Source: JACMLD01 sp038229695 (GTDB taxonomy: Bacteria; Bacteroidota; Bacteroidia; Chitinophagales; Chitinophagaceae). From it: a stretch of 64,000 nt of DNA. The position numbers and the translations under genes were made by a program. Positions 60,009 through 64,000 of this stretch are shown here, piece after piece. Every line of letters begins with the position of its first letter. Within the stretch, counting starts at the first letter, position 1. Location of the stretch: positions 12,726 through 76,725 of the forward strand of contig JBBROE010000005.1 in NCBI GenBank assembly GCA_038229695.1, read 5' to 3'. The notes beneath the pieces are model-generated. The model was not told where the DNA came from. It saw only the letters and a list, made by a program, of their open reading frames with translations, and made no database searches.

Positions 60009-61901
60009 TTAATCCGGTTTTTTGCCATCCAGGAAAGTATTCAGCGTACTGATTTTCCCGGTATTGGTTTCATCCGCTTTTACCTCGTAACTGCTGTAAA
60101 AATTCTCTGCCGCACTGACTGTATTGTACAATTCTAAATTGCGGCGGATGTATGCCGGCACAGTTTCAAACTCGTTATTGGTATCGGCTGCATTTACGTT
60201 GAAGGACAGATTACGTAATTTCTGTATCCTTTCTGCAGCGCGACGTTTTTGTTCTTCTGCTTCGTCCAGCATCGCCGGTTCTTCTGCAGGGAACGTTTCA
60301 TGTTGAGTCTGTAGAGCCCGAGGCGCATCCGCCGCTTTATTAGAATCTTCCTCTTTAATCACCAGTTGCATGTCGAAAGAAGGTTCTTCTTCCTTTTGAA
60401 CCGACGGTTGCAGTGGTGACGCTTGCAAGACGGGGTGTTTCACAGGGGGGGTGTGTTGTTCCGGGGGGCAGGTATCCGCTGCCGACCCTGGTTCCGCATA
60501 AATATTGGAAGGCTTGGCCAAGTATTCTCCACGCACTGCAGATGCGGGAGAATGAGTTAAAATATTTTCTATTGCTGAAACATTTTCAACCGGGATGTCT
60601 GCCGGCACCTTAATTTCTGCAGACGGTAGCGAATATACCAACTCCATATATTCAGGCTTGTCTTTGTTCTCCACATCTATCCCCGTTTTGTGCACAACCG
60701 GGTGTTCGTTCCCGGCGGTAAATCCACTAACGGCCGGCACATTCTCTTCTGCATACATGGTCGGTTGCAGGGGATTTACCAGTTCAGCAGCAGGCTCTTC
60801 CGCCCGTTCATCCAGGGGAAGCACAAACTGCCTGTCCAAAGGTGTTGTCTCCGGTTTCCTTTCGTCAAGTACCATGACGATTTTTTCTTCCTTTTCAGGA
60901 GCCGCCTTTTTTACAGTCGGTCTGGTGAAGGGATCTTTATATTCAAAGCCGGTGGCGATGAGGGTGATGCCGATCTTGTCCTCCAGCGCCGGATCATAGC
61001 CGAGGCCCAGTATAACGTCGGTGCCCTCTCCCGCCCTGCCGATGAGATAGCTCTGGATGATTTCCACTTCGTCCATCGTAAACTCATGGTCGCCTTCAGA
61101 GGAATTGATGTTGATGAGTATCCATTTTGCCCCGCTGATGTCGTTGTCGTTGAGCAGCGGTGAATTCAGTGCTTCTTCAATGGCATTTTGCGCGCGGTTC
61201 TCCCCGGCAGCAACGGCATTACCCAGGATAGCCACGCCTCCATTCTTCATGACCGTGCACACATCGGCGAAATCCACGTTAATCTGGCCGGTGCTGTTGA
61301 TTACATCGGTGATACATTTTGCAGCAGTGGCCAGTACATTATCGGCTTTGGCAAAAGCTTCTTTCATTTTCAGGTTACCGAACTGGTGCCTCAGTTTATC
61401 ATTGCTGATGACCAGCAGGGTATCTACATACTGCTTCATCGCCCGGATACCTTCTTCTGCCTGCAGCTGCCGTTTTTTTCCTTCGTAGGAAAACGGCGTG
61501 GTCACGATACCGACGGTAAGAATATTAAGGTCTTTACAAATCTTGGAAATGATGGGACCGCCACCGGTTCCGGTCCCCCCGCCCATGCCCACCGTGATAA
61601 ACGCCATCTTCGTATTCACTTCCAGGATACGTTTGATTTCTTCCAGGCTTTCTTCACAGGCCTGTTTACCGATTTCGGGGTTGGCACCGGCCCCGAGCCC
61701 CTGGGTAAGGTGGGGTCCCAGCTGGATCTTATTCGGTACATTACTCTGCGCAATAGCCTGGGCGTCGGTATTACAAATGATAAAGTTCACCCCTTCAATA
61801 TGCTGGCTGAACATATGGTTCACCGCATTACTTCCGCCACCGCCCACACCTATTACCTTGATGATAGATGATTTCTCTTTAGGCAAATCAAAATGTATCA
61901 T
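60009..61901 (-). CDS. ftsZ: Cell division GTPase FtsZ with long C-terminal linker
   Basis: This 630-residue tubulin homologue assembles the division ring. The GTPase core (about 1-325) has VIGVGGGGSNAVNHM, the tubulin signature GGGTGTGGG (107-115) and the NVDFADVCTVMKNGG T7-type loop. A long, acidic and variable linker follows (about 330-570). The usual C-terminal peptide that binds FtsA appears as TVPAYIRRNLEL (about 579-591), but about 39 more residues follow it. Typical FtsZ is 380-400 residues; large linkers are seen in several Bacteroidota. It lies 81 bp after ftsA and is ended by a terminator. Confidence 0.95.
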   Translation of the reverse strand: MIHFDLPKEKSSIIKVIGVGGGGSNAVNHMFSQHIEGVNFIICNTDAQAIAQSNVPNKIQLGPHLTQGLGAGANPEIGKQACEESLEEIKRILEVNTKMAFITVGMGGGTGTGGGPIISKICKDLNILTVGIVTTPFSYEGKKRQLQAEEGIRAMKQYVDTLLVISNDKLRHQFGNLKMKEAFAKADNVLATAAKCITDVINSTGQINVDFADVCTVMKNGGVAILGNAVAAGENRAQNAIEEALNSPLLNDNDISGAKWILININSSEGDHEFTMDEVEIIQSYLIGRAGEGTDVILGLGYDPALEDKIGITLIATGFEYKDPFTRPTVKKAAPEKEEKIVMVLDERKPETTPLDRQFVLPLDERAEEPAAELVNPLQPTMYAEENVPAVSGFTAGNEHPVVHKTGIDVENKDKPEYMELVYSLPSAEIKVPADIPVENVSAIENILTHSPASAVRGEYLAKPSNIYAEPGSAADTCPPEQHTPPVKHPVLQASPLQPSVQKEEEPSFDMQLVIKEEDSNKAADAPRALQTQHETFPAEEPAMLDEAEEQKRRAAERIQKLRNLSFNVNAADTNNEFETVPAYIRRNLELYNTVSAAENFYSSYEVKADETNTGKISTLNTFLDGKKPD

Positions 61902-61982
61902 AGTTAATTTTTTTTTCCCCTTCCGGCATCACCATTTCGTCCGGAGGAGAAGACCTGAAATATTGTTCCCCGGCAAGCATGC

Positions 61983-63359
61983 TTAAAGATGCCTGTCCTC
62001 TTCTTCCTTGAATAAATCAATCAGCCCGTCCTTGAATTTTCCCCAGAAATCTTTCATCCCCGCTCTTTCCCTCACTTTTTTGATATCTACCGCAGCTTCT
62101 TCAACAGCAACTGTTTCTTCTTCCAGCGCTGGCTTTTTCAGCGTTTCGGGCACTTCAATCTTCACATGGACCGTCTCGAACTGTTTGCGGTTGTGTTCAT
62201 AATCATCATACCCTTTCAGGATAAGCCCGATACAGGTGGAATACGTCGGTTTTGCCAGTTCATCGAGGTGACCGGCTGCCAGGTGTTCCGTAGGAAATCC
62301 TATCCGTGCGTTCAGCCCGGTTACATATTCGGTCAGCTGGATAAGGTGTTTCAGCTGCGATCCGCCACCGGTCAGTACAATACCCCCGTTCAGCATGCGG
62401 TTGTCCATCCCAACCTGCTTGAGGTGATAAGCAACGAAATCCATGATTTCGCTCATCCTTGCCTGCACAATGTTGGCCAGGTTCTTCACGCTGATCTCTT
62501 TGGCCGGCATGCCGCGCAACCCGGGTATGGTGATGAAGGCATTGGCTTTCGCTTCGTTGGCCAGCGCTGACCCAAACTGTACTTTCATCTGTTCCGCCTG
62601 GGTCTTCAGTACACCGAGGCCCGTTTTGATGTCATTGGTAATATTCTCTCCGCCGAATGGTATTACTGCGGTATGCTTTAATATGCCTTCGTAAAACACC
62701 GCCAGGTCGGTAGTGCCTCCGCCAATGTCTACGATGGCCACACCCGCTTCCACATCTTCCTGCCCCATTACTGCACTGGCCGACGCCAGTGGCTGCAGTA
62801 CCAGGTCTTTGGTGATGAGGTTGCTTTTTTCCACTGCGCGGTTGATGTTGCGGATGGCATTTTTGTCTCCGGTGATGATATGAAAATTGGCGCCCACTTT
62901 CACGCCGCCATACCCGATGGGATTGGGAATATTCTGAAAATTATCCACCGTAAACTCCTGTGGTATTACATCGATGATCTGGTCACCGGCGGGTATATAG
63001 GTCTTGAACTGGTCGTCAATCAGCTGGTCGATCTCGCGCTGGGTGATTTCCCCGGTAGTATCCTGCCGCACAATATCTCCCCTTGTCTGCAGGCTCTTAA
63101 TGTGGTGGCCCGCGATGCCAACATACACTTCTTTGAAATCGATGCCTGTATTCGATGCCATGCAATTCTCCAGTGCAGACCGGATGGCTTTTATCGTTTC
63201 GTCGATATTAAGTACCTGCCCATGCTTTACGCCATTGCTGTTGGCTCTTCCGAAGCCTACGATCTCCAGTTTACCGTATTCATTCTTACGGCCGGCAATA
63301 CAGGCAATCTTGGTGGTGCCGATATCGAGTCCTACTATAACCGGTTGTTCATTATTCAT
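61983..63359 (-). CDS. ftsA: Cell division protein FtsA
   Basis: This 458-residue actin-fold protein links FtsZ filaments to the membrane. The N-terminus VIVGLDIGTTKIACIAGRKN holds the phosphate-1 motif, VAIVDIGGGTTDLAVF is phosphate-2, and IVLTGGGSQL is the adenosine motif. The last residues (KDGLIDLFKEEEDRHL) form an amphipathic membrane-binding helix, preceded by a charged linker of about 60 residues. It lies between ftsQ and ftsZ on the minus strand, the standard order of the division and cell wall cluster. Confidence 0.95.
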   Translation of the reverse strand: MNNEQPVIVGLDIGTTKIACIAGRKNEYGKLEIVGFGRANSNGVKHGQVLNIDETIKAIRSALENCMASNTGIDFKEVYVGIAGHHIKSLQTRGDIVRQDTTGEITQREIDQLIDDQFKTYIPAGDQIIDVIPQEFTVDNFQNIPNPIGYGGVKVGANFHIITGDKNAIRNINRAVEKSNLITKDLVLQPLASASAVMGQEDVEAGVAIVDIGGGTTDLAVFYEGILKHTAVIPFGGENITNDIKTGLGVLKTQAEQMKVQFGSALANEAKANAFITIPGLRGMPAKEISVKNLANIVQARMSEIMDFVAYHLKQVGMDNRMLNGGIVLTGGGSQLKHLIQLTEYVTGLNARIGFPTEHLAAGHLDELAKPTYSTCIGLILKGYDDYEHNRKQFETVHVKIEVPETLKKPALEEETVAVEEAAVDIKKVRERAGMKDFWGKFKDGLIDLFKEEEDRHL

Positions 63360-63390
63360 AACGATGTGTTTATTTAGTCAGTTGATAATT

Positions 63391-64000
63391 TCATTGTTTT
63401 TTCATGACTGCCTTTGGCAAATGCGCGTTCGCCCTGTCCTGTTTTTCTTCCCGCGCAGGTTGCCTGTTGATATTTGCTTTTGAAATTAAATGAACCGAGT
63501 CCGATGCAGCAACTGCCGGTGGTGTATTATTTAAAATCTTTAAAATTGGCGAAGGTGTTGCACTTACAGCAATATTATTATCCACCATTGTGGATACTGA
63601 GTCCGTCATCTGTTTGTTAGATGCATCGATCAGCTCCCTGATATTCTTCAATGCCTGCAGAGAATCGATTTTCCCCGTTGTGCCTTTTCTTGTAGCCACC
63701 ACCTGTCCGGAGAAGGAGACGTTAAGCGAAGCATATTTATCCATGCCCACCTTAGCACTTACCTGCCGGTAAAAAAGAAAGAGCCGGTGAAACTTATCGG
63801 CATAATGATCGCCCGTGCCGAATACAATAATATGGTTCCCGATTACAGGAATGATGTTGAAGGTGCGCTCCGGCGTAATCTCCACCTGACCCACCTGGGC
63901 CATCCAGAAGGCATCCTGCAGGAGATAAATGCTGAGCTCCTTTACAGCTGCGAGCAGTACACTGTCACTGCCGTACATCTTTCCCCTACTCACAGGGAAC
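63391..64000 (-). CDS. ftsQ: Cell division protein FtsQ, 5' end beyond window
   Basis: Only the C-terminal 202 residues or so are visible. The frame runs off the window edge: codons before GTG at 63993 continue with Phe-Pro, so the true start is upstream. The visible part shows a periplasmic beta-domain (EITPERTFNIIPVIGNHIIVFGTG, then DKFHRLFLFYRQV and KYASLNVSFSGQVVATRKG) characteristic of Bacteroidota FtsQ. A low-complexity tail of about 60 residues follows. FtsQ links early and late divisome parts. Identity rests on this pattern and on its place directly upstream of ftsA. Confidence 0.85.
   Translation of the reverse strand, partial: FPVSRGKMYGSDSVLLAAVKELSIYLLQDAFWMAQVGQVEITPERTFNIIPVIGNHIIVFGTGDHYADKFHRLFLFYRQVSAKVGMDKYASLNVSFSGQVVATRKGTTGKIDSLQALKNIRELIDASNKQMTDSVSTMVDNNIAVSATPSPILKILNNTPPAVAASDSVHLISKANINRQPAREEKQDRANAHLPKAVMKKQ

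Overview
The window comes from a member of the Bacteroidota, most likely the Chitinophagia/Chitinophagaceae. Four secreted proteins end in type IX secretion (T9SS) sorting domains, several genes follow the Bacteroidota promoter pattern (TTTG, about 19 bp, TAnnTTTG), and lineage-typical families are present (DUF4293, DUF6427, an FtsZ with a very long linker). No rRNA, tRNA, CRISPR array, insertion sequence or phage gene was seen.

Layout. (1) 1-580: the 3' part of a HAD-IB phosphatase. (2) 676-8933: three consecutive minus-strand secreted esterases, two of them close relatives, carrying different PKD-type arrays and T9SS tails; each is followed by a clear hairpin terminator. (3) 9213-23696: an exopolysaccharide locus arranged around a divergent intergenic region at about 14.6-15.0 kb. 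The minus arm holds a membrane GT2, a stand-alone receiver domain, an initiating sugar transferase with an N-terminal receiver-like domain, and two more GT2 enzymes. The plus arm holds a Wzc-like co-polymerase with ATPase, an acyltransferase, a GT4-like enzyme, a 33-residue membrane peptide, an O-antigen ligase/polymerase, a half-length TolC-like protein and a GT-C-like membrane protein. No Wzx flippase or Wza exporter lies inside the window. (4) 23698-26615: a three-gene operon (sorbosone-dehydrogenase-like propeller protein, SDR, FAH-family hydrolase) that resembles oxidative deoxysugar or sugar-acid catabolism. (5) 26828-34730: cysE-cysM, a sugar nucleotidyltransferase, a penicillin-binding-type serine hydrolase, glyA, a DUF4293 protein and another T9SS surface protein.

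(6) 34837-44676: uvrA, an ECF-type sigma factor, a candidate structured small RNA, a DsbD-type reductase preceded by a separate DsbD N-domain protein, purQ, a DUF6427 membrane protein and a secreted protein of unknown function. (7) 45104-53919: a KUP potassium transporter with a long structured leader, two paralogous membrane-anchored alpha/beta hydrolases, two LD-carboxypeptidases (one apparently cytosolic, one exported), metG and a beta-hydroxyacid dehydrogenase. (8) 54121-58892: a fused hydroxyacyl-CoA dehydrogenase/enoyl-CoA hydratase behind a promoter with an operator-like inverted repeat, then an ABC transporter pair and a small secreted protein. (9) 58899-64000: a TIGR01777-type epimerase and the cell-division run ftsQ-ftsA-ftsZ (minus strand, ftsQ cut by the window edge), closed by a terminator.

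The observations I would follow first are: the DsbD pair, in which the fused N-domain has lost its cysteine pair while the neighbouring free N-domain keeps it; the small-RNA candidate at about 38.56-38.70 kb; the structured kup leader; the receiver-like domains in the exopolysaccharide locus together with its half-length TolC and 33-residue membrane peptide; and the duplicated GWNWYS repeat in the first esterase. I did not find one clearly new multi-gene system; these are individual leads.
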